A stretch of DNA of 64,000 bases from Polyangia bacterium (GTDB lineage: Bacteria > Myxococcota_A > Polyangia > Nannocystales > Nannocystaceae): contig JAUIFF010000022.1 of the NCBI GenBank assembly GCA_030429545.1, positions 1 through 64,000 of the forward strand, in the 5' to 3' direction. Each line of letters starts with the position of its first letter. Positions within the stretch are counted from its first letter, which is position 1. Below, in pieces: positions 49,196 to 57,996 of this stretch. The notes under the pieces are model-generated. The model was not told the DNA's origin. It did no database searches and saw only the letters and a program-made list of their open reading frames with translations. A program made the position numbers and the translations under genes.

Positions 49196-49575
49196 GGGCA
49201 ACAACTCCAAGCCTTATAGCAGCCTACGCAGTTCCTGAAACCGTCGGTCACAAAATCGCTGCGGGCTTTACACAGCGATTTCGAAACGGGCCGAAAACTC
49301 GGCTTCCTGCCCGATAGACCCACCGCGGCAGGCGATCGGTTCAACATGGCCGCGGGGAAAATCACAGATCGGGCCAAGTCGCCGATGTGGCGCGATGCTC
49401 CAAGCGAATCGCCTTGGTGAAAAACCTCCTGGTGCTCTTGCTGACCCCCTTAGACCGTGATAAGCCGCCCGCCGAACCAACATGCTCCGGGAGGTCCCTG
49501 CGGCGTCACGCTTCAAATTTTGAAGGTGTGCGGGGCACCGGCGAACGGGGCAAAAGCCAAACGCCAGGAAACAAC
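49196..49575 (+). other. Intergenic region and rpsB leader
   Basis: About 380 bp between the divergent Cys-rich lipoprotein gene and rpsB. It must carry the promoter of the translation cluster. A small hairpin CTTCAA-ATT-TTGAAG at 49511-49525 lies 50 bp before rpsB and could belong to an S2 autoregulatory leader, but I cannot see a full known leader structure. Confidence 0.4.
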
Positions 49576-50481
49576 ATGGGAAACGAAGCTCAAGAAGCCA
49601 AGCAAGAACTCGAAATGCGTGACGGTCAGCGGATTGTCACCGTGCGCCAATTGCTCGAGGCCGGCGTCCACTTCGGTCACCGCACCGAGCGCTGGAACCC
49701 CCACATGAAGCCCTACATCTACGGGGCCCGTGGCGGTGTGCACATCATCGACCTGCAAAAAACCGCGGTTTTGTTCCGCCGCGCCTACTCGTTTATCCGC
49801 TCGGTCGCATCCGAGGGTAAGCCGGTGCTATTTGTCGGCACCAAAAAGCAGGCCCAGGACGTCATGATCCAAGAGGCCCAGCGCGCCGGGCAATTCTTTG
49901 TCTGCAGCCGCTGGCTCGGTGGCACCCTCACCAACTGGACGACCATTCGCCAGTCGGTCGAGAAGCTGCGCAACATCGAAAAAATGTCGACCGACGGCAC
50001 CTACGACCAGCTGACCAAAAAAGAGGTCTTGATGCTCGAGCGTCGCCGGGCCAAGTTGGAGCGCAACTTGGGCGGTATCAAAGACATGCCCAAGCTCCCC
50101 GGCGCGGTCTTCATCATCGACCCGATCAAGGAACACATCGCGGTGACCGAGGCCAACCGCCTCAAGATCCCGGTGGTCGCTGTCGCCGATACCAACGCCG
50201 ACCCGCGCAAGATCCAACACATCATCCCGGGCAACGACGATGCCATCCGCGCGATCAAGTTGTTCTCAACCAAAATCGCCGAAGCTTGCATTGAGGGCTC
50301 GCGCCTGGGCAAATCCCGCGCCGCTCACGATGCCTCGGGCGACCGCGATGCCCCGGCTCCGATCCGCGTCACCACCGGTGGCGACGGGCCCAAGGTCGAG
50401 ATCGTTTCGCGCCGCACCCAGCTCCCCACGCCGGAGGCTGTCGCCAGCCCCGAGGCGACCACCACCGAGCCCTCCGCGTAA
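49576..50481 (+). CDS. rpsB: 30S ribosomal protein S2
   Basis: The S2 signatures are clear: LLEAGVHFGHRTERWNPHMK, YIYGARGGVHIIDLQKT, RWLGGTLTNW and the nucleotide-like ADTNADPRKI. ATG 49576 has AGGAAACAAC upstream. The about 50 residues after the conserved end (from AACIEGS on) are a longer tail than usual, ending EATTTEPSA. First gene of the cluster rpsB-tsf-pyrH-frr, the standard order in bacteria. Confidence 0.97.
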   Translation: MGNEAQEAKQELEMRDGQRIVTVRQLLEAGVHFGHRTERWNPHMKPYIYGARGGVHIIDLQKTAVLFRRAYSFIRSVASEGKPVLFVGTKKQAQDVMIQEAQRAGQFFVCSRWLGGTLTNWTTIRQSVEKLRNIEKMSTDGTYDQLTKKEVLMLERRRAKLERNLGGIKDMPKLPGAVFIIDPIKEHIAVTEANRLKIPVVAVADTNADPRKIQHIIPGNDDAIRAIKLFSTKIAEACIEGSRLGKSRAAHDASGDRDAPAPIRVTTGGDGPKVEIVSRRTQLPTPEAVASPEATTTEPSA

Positions 50482-50550
50482 CCCCGACGAGAGTTTGTAC
50501 AAGCAATCATCAGCCGGGGTCACACCCGGCTGGTCACATGAGGAAGAGCG

Positions 50551-51204
50551 ATGAAGGTATCCGCAGCACAGATCAAAGAACTCCGCGAGCGCACCGGTGC
50601 CGGGCTGATGGCCTGCAAAAAAGCCCTGCGTGAGGTCGATGGCGACATGGACAAGGCCATCGAGTTCCTGCGCAAAAAAGGCCTCGCCGCAGCCGCCAAA
50701 AAAGCCGGCCGGATCGCCAGCGAAGGCGTTGTCACCTCGTACATCCACAGCAACAACCGCGTCGGCGTGTTGCTCGAGATCAACTGCGAGACCGACTTCG
50801 TCGGCAAGACCGAGGCGTTTCACGAGTTCGCCCGCGACATCGCCATGCAGATCGCAGCCATGAACCCGGACTGCGTCCGCCGCGAGGAGATGGACCAGGC
50901 CAAGATCGAGTCGGAGCGCAACATCTTGCGCGAGAAGGCGCTCGCCGAGGGCAAGCCCGAGAAGATCGTCGACCGCATCGTCGATGGCCAGATCAACAAG
51001 TTCTACTCGGAGCGCGTGTTGCTCGAGCAGAAGTTTGTCAAAGAAGACAAAAAGAAGGTCGAAGACGTCCTCAAAGAGTTGGTCGCCAAGTTGGGCGAGA
51101 ACATCCAGATTCGGCGGTTCACCCGCTACGAGCTGGGCGAAGGCCTCGCTAAGAAGTCGGAGAACTTTGCCGCCGAAGTCGCGGCGCAGGTCGCTTCGAG
51201 CTAA
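50551..51204 (+). CDS. tsf: Elongation factor Ts
   Basis: The N-terminal UBA-like part (IKELRERTGAGLMACKKALRE) and the core with the TDFVGK element are typical of EF-Ts, the nucleotide exchange factor of EF-Tu. At 217 residues it is the short form lacking the second core subdomain, as in many bacteria. AGGAAGAG lies before ATG 50551. A terminator follows, so tsf may be transcribed apart from pyrH in part. Confidence 0.96.
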   Translation: MKVSAAQIKELRERTGAGLMACKKALREVDGDMDKAIEFLRKKGLAAAAKKAGRIASEGVVTSYIHSNNRVGVLLEINCETDFVGKTEAFHEFARDIAMQIAAMNPDCVRREEMDQAKIESERNILREKALAEGKPEKIVDRIVDGQINKFYSERVLLEQKFVKEDKKKVEDVLKELVAKLGENIQIRRFTRYELGEGLAKKSENFAAEVAAQVASS

Positions 51205-51208
51205 GCGA

Positions 51209-51236
51209 AGAGCGGGGGCCGCCCCGCTCTTTTTTT
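51209..51236 (+). terminator. Terminator/attenuator between tsf and pyrH
   Basis: Nine-bp stem AGAGCGGGG/CCCCGCTCT with a GCCG loop, followed by seven T residues. It lies within the cluster and may reduce, rather than stop, reading into pyrH. Confidence 0.9.
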
Positions 51237-51260
51237 ATCCCCACACCCCCAACAAGCACG

Positions 51261-52046
51261 ATGGCTGACGAACAAAAACCGTTTTACAAACGCATCCTGC
51301 TCAAACTCTCTGGCGAAGCCTTTCAAGGCAGCCAGGGTTACGGCATCGACGGAGAGGTCCTGCGCACGATCGCAGCCTCGATCGAGGAGCTCATCACCCT
51401 CAATGTCGAAGTTGCCATCGTGATCGGTGGGGGCAACATCTTTCGCGGGCTCAATGCCGCGGCCTCGGGCATGGACCGTGCGAGCGCCGATTACATGGGT
51501 ATGTTGGCCACTGTGATGAACTCGCTGGCCTTGCAAGACGCCCTCGAGCAACGCGGCGTCTACACCCGGGTGCTCTCGGCCATCGAGATGAAGGAAGTTG
51601 CCGAGCCGTACATCCGGCGCCGCGCGACCCGACACCTCGAAAAAGGCCGCGTGGTGATCTTTGCCGCCGGTACCGGCAACCCCTACTTCACCACCGATAC
51701 GGCGGCGGCATTGCGGGCGATGGAAGTTCAGGCCGAGGTGCTGCTCAAGGCCACCAAGGTCGCCGGGATTTACGACCGCGACCCGGCCAAGCACAGCGAC
51801 GCCGTCCTCTACAAGCGGCTGACCTACCTCGAAGTACTCGCCCGCGGCCTCAAGGTGATGGACAGCACCGCGATTTCGCTGTGCAACGAAAACAACCTAC
51901 CGATCATCGTGTTCGACATGCTCACGCGCGACAACATCCGCAAGGTCGTCTGTGGTGAAACAATCGGTACACTGGTGGCGCCCGAGGGACACCCGGGACG
52001 AGGGCAAGCAATCGCCGATGGAGAGGAGTTGAGTCATGCTGGATGA
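51261..52046 (+). CDS. pyrH: Uridylate kinase (UMP kinase)
   Basis: Amino-acid-kinase fold protein: KRILLKLSGEAFQG at the start, IVIGGGNIFRG, the GTGNPYFTTDTAAALRA phosphate loop and the KATKVAGIYDRDP UMP region. It makes UDP from UMP with ATP in pyrimidine synthesis, as a hexamer regulated by GTP and UTP in other bacteria. The C-terminal about 18 residues extend beyond the family end. Its end overlaps the frr start by 11 bp, which indicates translational coupling. Confidence 0.96.
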   Translation: MADEQKPFYKRILLKLSGEAFQGSQGYGIDGEVLRTIAASIEELITLNVEVAIVIGGGNIFRGLNAAASGMDRASADYMGMLATVMNSLALQDALEQRGVYTRVLSAIEMKEVAEPYIRRRATRHLEKGRVVIFAAGTGNPYFTTDTAAALRAMEVQAEVLLKATKVAGIYDRDPAKHSDAVLYKRLTYLEVLARGLKVMDSTAISLCNENNLPIIVFDMLTRDNIRKVVCGETIGTLVAPEGHPGRGQAIADGEELSHAG

Positions 52047-52593
52047 AGCCATCGAACTGGCCAATATGGAGATGGAGTCGGCGATCGACTCCCTGCGCAA
52101 AAAACTCTCGAAGGTCCGGGCCGGTCGGGCCAACCCCGCGATTCTCGATGACATCCGTGTCGACAGCTACGGCACCATGGTCCCGCTCAAGCAGGTTTGT
52201 ACGGTCAGTGTGGCCGATGCCCGATTGCTCGTGGTCAAACCGTGGGACCGCAACATGGTCCCGATCATCGAGCGCGCGATCAACAACTCGCAGCTTGGCC
52301 TCAACGGCAGCAACGACGGCATGATCGTTCGCGTGCCGGTGCCGGCTCTCACCGAGGAGCGCCGCAGGGGGCTCGTCAAGCAGGTCAAGGACATGGTCGA
52401 GGAGGCCAAAGTCAGTTGTCGCCACGCCCGCCGCGACGCCAACGACATGCTCAAAAAGGCCGAAAAAGACAAGGAAATTTCCGAGGACGACCTCAAGCGC
52501 GGCCTCGAGAATATCCAAAAAATCACCGACGACTACGTCAAAAAAGCCGACGATGCACTGGCCAAAAAGCAGGCGGAGATCCTCGAAGTCTGA
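52036..52593 (+). CDS. frr: Ribosome recycling factor
   Basis: The 185-residue product has all RRF landmarks: LRKKLSKVRAGRANPAILDD, YGTMVPLKQV, RLLVVKPWDRN and RRRGLVKQVKDMVEEAKVSCR. It frees ribosomes after termination together with EF-G. GGAGAGGAG precedes the start. A strong terminator follows. Confidence 0.97.
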   Translation: MLDEAIELANMEMESAIDSLRKKLSKVRAGRANPAILDDIRVDSYGTMVPLKQVCTVSVADARLLVVKPWDRNMVPIIERAINNSQLGLNGSNDGMIVRVPVPALTEERRRGLVKQVKDMVEEAKVSCRHARRDANDMLKKAEKDKEISEDDLKRGLENIQKITDDYVKKADDALAKKQAEILEV

Positions 52594-52616
52594 GGCCGTC
52601 TAAAATGTGTGCGTAC

Positions 52617-52642
52617 AAGGGCACCCCAGGGTGCCCTTTTTC
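52617..52642 (+). terminator. Terminator after frr
   Basis: Nine-bp stem AAGGGCACC/GGTGCCCTT with loop CCAG, followed by T residues. It ends the translation cluster. Confidence 0.92.
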
Positions 52643-52847
52643 GTTGGTTGTTGGTGGACTTTTCCGCCCATGGGCTCGCTGCCCTTGCGAGAGCTGCTCG
52701 CACGTTAGCAAGGGTGCCCGCCTCGGAACGCCAACCTATATGTATAAGCAATTAAACAAGTGAAATGGTAGCGGACACGGGAGCCCACACCGCGCCTCCG
52801 GGGGCTGGTCTCGTTTCATTCGCCTTGGGGTGAAAAACCGTGCCGGG

Positions 52848-53507
52848 TCAGCCCCGGAGCTTGAGGCAATAGTCGCACATACAACGTTTGCCGGCGTACA
52901 CCCGGCCGAGACGGGTTTTGTCGTCGTCGCTGAGTTTGCTCGCGGGTGGGGCACTGAGGTCGACTGCGAGCCGCCAGCCGTCACCCTCATGGGCCGGCCG
53001 AACCTCGGCGACAAACTTTTCGACTTCGACAAACGGCGAGGTGACCTCGGTGTTGGCGATGGCCTTGGGGTCGGGGCGCGGCGTATTGATGATGTAGCCG
53101 GTGCGCCACAGGGCCTGTTTGACGGCGTCGTAGCGCTCCCCGAGCACGAGCTCTAGCCAGTGGGGAACTACCCCGCAATAGACATCGGCGTTGCCCTGCT
53201 CGTCGTCGAAGAAGTATTGGAACACGCCCCGGTCACCCATGCCCAGGATGTAGCTGCGATCGTACTCGCGCCAGTGTTCGCTCGCCTGCAGCCCGGCGTA
53301 GGAAAGCACCCGGCGTGCCGGTTTGCGGCGAAGGTTGGCCGACATCCCCCGGCGCAGGACCTCCCACGCGTTCCAAAAAGCATAGTAGCCACCTTCGCGG
53401 GTCGCGTGTTCGCTGCGTGTCACCCCGAGGTCAAACGATTGCGGCCAGCGCATTCCCCGATGGTACGCCAAGTCTGGGGCGGTGTGTAGCTCGTTTTTGA
53501 CATCCAC
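52848..53507 (-). CDS. Hypothetical protein with C-terminal CMCDYC cluster
   Basis: The 219-residue product is not recognised. It has no signal peptide and begins with a Trp/Tyr-rich part (FDLGVTRSEHATREGGYYAFWNAWEVLRR). A middle part contains SYILGMGDRGVFQYFF and WLELVLGERYDAVKQAL, and the last residues are RCMCDYCLKLRG. The CxCxxC group could bind a metal or zinc. It stands on the strand opposite to frr and in line with ettA upstream (gap about 150 bp). Function unknown. Confidence 0.65.
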   Translation of the reverse strand: MDVKNELHTAPDLAYHRGMRWPQSFDLGVTRSEHATREGGYYAFWNAWEVLRRGMSANLRRKPARRVLSYAGLQASEHWREYDRSYILGMGDRGVFQYFFDDEQGNADVYCGVVPHWLELVLGERYDAVKQALWRTGYIINTPRPDPKAIANTEVTSPFVEVEKFVAEVRPAHEGDGWRLAVDLSAPPASKLSDDDKTRLGRVYAGKRCMCDYCLKLRG

Positions 53508-53659
53508 GATCGCGGCATTGTTGTGTATGCAAAAATCCCGCGGGGACCGGCGACATTCCGGAGCGGGCGGCGAGGTTGCAATTGCCTGCCGCCGAGAGAC
53601 GTACCCAAAACGTGCGAAGTGCCGCAGTTTGCGGTCTGCTCCGGTTGCCGGGATGCTCG

Positions 53660-55342
53660 CTAGGTGTCCCGTAGCTTGCGGTACTTGATCCGCCGCGGTT
53701 GCAGGGCATCCTCACCCATGCGTTTGCGCCGGTCGGCCTCGTAGTCCTGATAGTTGCCCTCGTACCAGACCACCTGCGAGTCGCCCTCGAACGCCAAAAT
53801 ATGGGTGGCGATGCGGTCGAGAAACCAGCGATCGTGGCTGATGATAACGGCGCAGCCCGGGAATGTGAGCAGGGCGTCTTCGAGGTGGCGCAGGGTGTCG
53901 ACGTCTAGGTCGTTGGTCGGTTCGTCGAGCAGCAACAGGTTGCCACCGGTCTTGATGAGCCGGGCCAGGTGCACGCGGTTGCGCTCACCACCCGAGAGCT
54001 TGCCGACCTGTTTTTGTTGGTCGCTGCCGTTGAAGTTAAAGCGGCCGACATAGGCGCGCGAGTTGAGTTCGCGACCATCGATCGACAGGGTCTCCTGGCC
54101 GCCACTGATCGCCTGCCACACCGTGTCCTTGGGGTTGAGGGCATCGCGGGTTTGGTCGACATAGGCAACGTCGACGGTGTCGCCAATGCGCAGCTCGCCG
54201 CTGTCGGGTTTTTCCTGCCCGGTGATCATGCGAAACAGGGTGGTTTTGCCGGCCCCGTTGGCGCCGATAATGCCGACGATGCCACCGCGGGGCAGGGAGA
54301 AGTTGAGGTTGTCGACCAGCAGGCGGTCGCCAAACCCCTTTGCCAGGCCCTTGGCCTCGACCACGACCTTGCCGAGCCGCCGGGTAAATGGAATCCGAAT
54401 TTGCGTGGTGTCCGACCGCTGCTCGCCGGCGTCGGCCAGAAGTTGTTCGTAGGCCCGAATACGTGCCTTGCTTTTGGCCTGCCGCGCCTTGGGGGTCATG
54501 TTGATCCACTCGAGCTCGCGGGCCAGGGTGCGTTGGCGGGTCGACTCCTGCTTTTCTTCCTGGGCCAGGCGCTTTTTCTTTTGGTCGAGCCACGACGAGT
54601 AGTTGCCCTTCCACGGAATCCCGTGGCCGCGGTCGAGCTCCAAAATCCAGCCGGCGACGTTGTCGAGGAAGTAGCGGTCGTGGGTGATCGCGACCACGGT
54701 GCCCGGGTACTCATGGAGGTGTCTTTCGAGCCAGGCGACACTTTCGGCGTCGAGGTGGTTGGTCGGCTCGTCGAGCAACAACATGTCGGGTCGTTGCAAC
54801 AGCAAGCGTGCCAGGGCCACCCGGCGTTTTTCTCCGCCACTGAGCTTGCTGACATCGGCGTCGCCGGGCGGGCAGCGCAGGGCGTCCATGGCAATCTCGA
54901 CGGTGCGGTCCAAGTCCCAGCCGTTGCCGGCATCGATCTTGTCTTGGAGCTCGGCCTGCTCGGCCATCAACGCGTTCATTTCGTCGTCCGAGGTGACCTC
55001 GCCAAACTTCATGTTGACGGCATCAAACCGGGCCAAGATGGCTTTCATCTCGGCCACGCCCTCCTCGACATTGCCCTTGACGTCCTTTTCGGGGTTGAGC
55101 ACGGGCTCCTGCGGAAGGTAGCCGATGGTCGCGGTTTGGGCGGGCCAGGCCTCGCCGATAAACTCCTTGTCGACCCCGGCCATGATGCGCAGCAGGGTAC
55201 TTTTGCCGGCGCCGTTGCTGCCGAGCACACCAATTTTGGCGCCGGGGAAAAACGACAGGTGAATGCCGCGCAGCACTTCTTTGCCGCCGGGGTAGACCTT
55301 GCGCAGGTCCTTCATGGTGAAGATGTATTCGTACGATGCCAT
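53660..55342 (-). CDS. ettA: Energy-dependent translational throttle protein EttA (ABC-F)
   Basis: Two ABC ATPase domains on one chain without membrane helices. The first has GSNGAGKST, KLSGGEKRRVALARLLL and LLLDEPTNHLDAESV; the second GANGAGKTT, KLSGGERNRVHLARLI and LLLDEPTNDLDVDT. Between them is the Lys/Arg/Glu-rich linker and before that the EttA arm (DAVNMKFGEVTSDDEMNAL). 560 residues is the EttA length. It binds the ribosomal E site and gates the first elongation step according to ATP/ADP. ATG 55342 (MASYEYIF) is the family-like start; ATG 55354 is also in frame. Confidence 0.95.
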   Translation of the reverse strand: MASYEYIFTMKDLRKVYPGGKEVLRGIHLSFFPGAKIGVLGSNGAGKSTLLRIMAGVDKEFIGEAWPAQTATIGYLPQEPVLNPEKDVKGNVEEGVAEMKAILARFDAVNMKFGEVTSDDEMNALMAEQAELQDKIDAGNGWDLDRTVEIAMDALRCPPGDADVSKLSGGEKRRVALARLLLQRPDMLLLDEPTNHLDAESVAWLERHLHEYPGTVVAITHDRYFLDNVAGWILELDRGHGIPWKGNYSSWLDQKKKRLAQEEKQESTRQRTLARELEWINMTPKARQAKSKARIRAYEQLLADAGEQRSDTTQIRIPFTRRLGKVVVEAKGLAKGFGDRLLVDNLNFSLPRGGIVGIIGANGAGKTTLFRMITGQEKPDSGELRIGDTVDVAYVDQTRDALNPKDTVWQAISGGQETLSIDGRELNSRAYVGRFNFNGSDQQKQVGKLSGGERNRVHLARLIKTGGNLLLLDEPTNDLDVDTLRHLEDALLTFPGCAVIISHDRWFLDRIATHILAFEGDSQVVWYEGNYQDYEADRRKRMGEDALQPRRIKYRKLRDT

Positions 55343-55577
55343 GGTCGTGCACACGCGCCAGGTTCGGGCCGCGGGCGGCGAACATAGCAGGCTGGCGGGG
55401 CGATCAAAACCGCCAATCGCCGGCGGCCCGCAGGTCCACCAAGTGTATGTTCATACAAAAAGTCGGACCTCCGGCTATCGGGCGAGCTGCCGGCGAAGCT
55501 CGGTGTACGGGCGAAAACATAGCGATTGCCCGCAGCCCGGCGTTTCCTCGCTCGCGGCCTTGTGCTACACGCCACGC

Positions 55578-56825
55578 ATGCAGTTTGCCCTGCCGAAATT
55601 CACCTACCGCTTTATCCCTTCGATGGGCAACGTGATCCATCCCGGCAACTTTCATCCGGTCGGGACCCAGCGCGGCGCCGTGGCGCTGGTCGAGCGGGCC
55701 GTGGCGGTCGGGCAAGCACAGCCGGGTGCCGGTGGCCGCTGGCTCACGGTCGGTGGTTCGGGAGGGTTTGGCAGCGCGGCGAGGATTGCCCTGGGTGCGA
55801 CCCATGGCGCCCACACCCTCGACGTTTCGTTTGACGCCCCACCCAACCCCGAGTCGCGCAACAAGATGCGGCGGATAGGTTCCCCCGGGTTTCACCGGTC
55901 GCTGGCGATCGAAAACCAGCTGCGTGGCTTGGGCCGGTTGGCCAAGTCGTTTGCCGGTGACGCGTTTGCGCCCCAAACCATCGACCGCGCGGTGGCCGAG
56001 ATCCGCGAGCTGTTTCCCGGTGGCAAGATCGACGGGTTGGTGTGGTCGCTGGCCGCCCCCCGGGCCGTCGACCCGCGCTCCGGGCAAAAAGTTGTAAGTG
56101 CACTCAAACCCCTCGGCAACCCCCTGCAGCTCAAAACCTTTTCGCGGGCAACCGGCGACACACCATCGACGGTCGACCTCTGCGAGCTGCCGCCAGGGAC
56201 CCCAGAGGAGGCGATTGCCACGATTTTTGTGATGGGTGGCCAGGTCGTGTCGCAATGGGTCGAGGCCCTGCGCCGCGCCGATGTGTTGGCCGAGGGCTTT
56301 ACCCTGCTGACGATTTCCTACCGCGGCGGGCCGCTCAATGCCGGGATCTACCGCAACGGTCTGATCGGGTTGGCCAAGGCCGACTTGGAGTTTCACACCA
56401 AGGTGCTTGACCACCAGCTTCAGGCGATCGGCGGGCGTGCCCTGGCGGTCGAGGGGCCCGCGGTCGTCACCGAGGCCTCGGGCGGGATACCGGGTGTGCC
56501 GTTTTATATGGCTCACCTGCTCGATGTGATGGGCGAGCGCCACCAGGACCCACTCGACGCCATGCAGCGACTGTTCGGCGAGTGCTTGCCCGCGGGCGGT
56601 GAACCGGTGGTCGACGACGAGGGCCTGATCCGGCTCGACGACCACGAGCTCGCCGAAGATGTCCAGGCTGCCCTGCGCGAGCGCCATGCCAAGTTCGCCG
56701 TGGGCGACACCTTCCCCGCGGCGTTATACGACCGATTTATGAGTGCATATGCACAGACGCGGGGGTTTGACGTGCCAGGGGTCGACTACGAAGCCGCCTT
56801 CGACGACGAAGTCGTGTGCAGCTAG
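55578..56825 (+). CDS. fabV: FabV-type enoyl-ACP/trans-2-enoyl-CoA reductase
   Basis: The protein follows FabV in order: an N-terminal part with GNVIHPGNFHP, the Rossmann motif LTVGGSGGFGSAARIALG (family GxSxGxG), DVSFDAPP, and the active site Tyr258 with Lys267 (IYRNGLIGLAKADLE, the Y-x8-K of FabV). 415 residues is the usual length. It reduces enoyl-ACP (or enoyl-CoA) with NADH in fatty acid synthesis and is resistant to triclosan in other bacteria. ATG 55578 is chosen because homology begins at once. It is divergent from ettA. Confidence 0.88.
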   Translation: MQFALPKFTYRFIPSMGNVIHPGNFHPVGTQRGAVALVERAVAVGQAQPGAGGRWLTVGGSGGFGSAARIALGATHGAHTLDVSFDAPPNPESRNKMRRIGSPGFHRSLAIENQLRGLGRLAKSFAGDAFAPQTIDRAVAEIRELFPGGKIDGLVWSLAAPRAVDPRSGQKVVSALKPLGNPLQLKTFSRATGDTPSTVDLCELPPGTPEEAIATIFVMGGQVVSQWVEALRRADVLAEGFTLLTISYRGGPLNAGIYRNGLIGLAKADLEFHTKVLDHQLQAIGGRALAVEGPAVVTEASGGIPGVPFYMAHLLDVMGERHQDPLDAMQRLFGECLPAGGEPVVDDEGLIRLDDHELAEDVQAALRERHAKFAVGDTFPAALYDRFMSAYAQTRGFDVPGVDYEAAFDDEVVCS

Positions 56826-57014
56826 TGCTGGTCGCGCGGGTTTGCGGTGGCGGTCGGTGGCACGTGGTCTGCTTGTCGTGCAGTGGCTGACCCGGATTTC
56901 GCGACCGTGACGGTTTGCATCGAAGTGCCGCGGGAAGGCCTGCGGCGAAGCCTAGCGTTTGATCGAGTCGTCGGGTGGTGACGCGGCGGCCAAGGTTCGC
57001 TACAACCTCCAGAC

Positions 57015-57989
57015 ATGTCCGGCCCCGTCTCTGCGTTCATCCGCCACCACTACCGCCACTTCAATGCCGCGACGCTGGTCGCCGCTGCCGATGCCTACTG
57101 CGACCACCTCAAAGGTGGCGGCAAGATGTTTGTCACCCTGGCAGGAGCGATGAGTACGGCGGAACTCGGATTGTCGCTGGCCGAAATGATCCGCCAGGAC
57201 AAGGTCCACGGGATTTGCTGCACGGGTGCCAACTTAGAGGAAGACCTGTTCAACCTGGTGGCCCACGACCACTACGAGCGCATTCCCAACTACCGCGACC
57301 TCACCCCAGCCGACGAAAAGGCCTTGCTCGAGCGCAAGCTCAACCGGGTGACCGATACCTGCATCCCCGAGGAAGAGGCGATGCGGCGGATTGAGAAGTA
57401 CGTGATTGCCGAGTGGAGAAAGGCAGATGCCGCGGGCGAGCCGGCCTTTCCCCACGAGTTTTTGTATCGCACGATCCGCAGCGGGGTGCTCCGGCAGCAC
57501 TACCAAATCGACCCCAAAAACAGCTGGATGGTCGCCGCGGCCGAGAAAAATCTACCGATCTTCGTCCCCGGCTGGGAAGACTCGACCCTGGGCAATATGT
57601 TTGCCGCCGAGTGCATCTTGGGTGAGATCAAACATGTGCACACGGTCCGCAGCGGGGTCGAGTACATGATTGAGCTGGCGCGCTGGTATATGGCCACCGC
57701 CCCCGAACATCCGCTCGGGTTTTTTCAAATCGGCGGGGGCATTGCCGGCGACTTCCCGATCTGCGTGGTGCCGATGCTCGAGCAGGACCTCAAACACAAG
57801 AATGTGCCTCTGTGGGCCTATTTTTGCCAAATTAGCGACTCGACCACCAGCTACGGTTCGTACTCGGGCGCGGTCCCCAACGAGAAGATCACTTGGGGGA
57901 AACTCGATGAGGATACACCTTCTTTTGTGATCGAGTCGGACGCGACGATTGTCGCGCCACTTGTATTTGCAAGCATTTTGGGGTGGTAG
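57015..57989 (+). CDS. Deoxyhypusine-synthase-like protein
   Basis: Rossmann-fold protein colinear with deoxyhypusine synthase: FVTLAGAMSTAELGLSLAEMI, CCTGANLEEDLFNLV, IFVPGWEDSTLGNMFAAE, GGGIAGDFPICVVPMLEQDL, YGSYSGAVPNEKITWGKL. The Lys in WGK (Lys296) matches the catalytic Lys of eukaryotic DHS. DHS modifies eIF5A, which bacteria do not have; bacterial homologues are often homospermidine or related polyamine synthases. So a polyamine aminobutyl-transferase is the best guess, but the substrate is not shown. No spermidine genes are adjacent. Confidence 0.85.
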   Translation: MSGPVSAFIRHHYRHFNAATLVAAADAYCDHLKGGGKMFVTLAGAMSTAELGLSLAEMIRQDKVHGICCTGANLEEDLFNLVAHDHYERIPNYRDLTPADEKALLERKLNRVTDTCIPEEEAMRRIEKYVIAEWRKADAAGEPAFPHEFLYRTIRSGVLRQHYQIDPKNSWMVAAAEKNLPIFVPGWEDSTLGNMFAAECILGEIKHVHTVRSGVEYMIELARWYMATAPEHPLGFFQIGGGIAGDFPICVVPMLEQDLKHKNVPLWAYFCQISDSTTSYGSYSGAVPNEKITWGKLDEDTPSFVIESDATIVAPLVFASILGW

Positions 57990-57996
57990 GCCGCGA

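Noticed and set aside
57015..57989. Naming the gene as true deoxyhypusine synthase
   Set aside because: The substrate eIF5A does not exist in bacteria; only similarity is supported.
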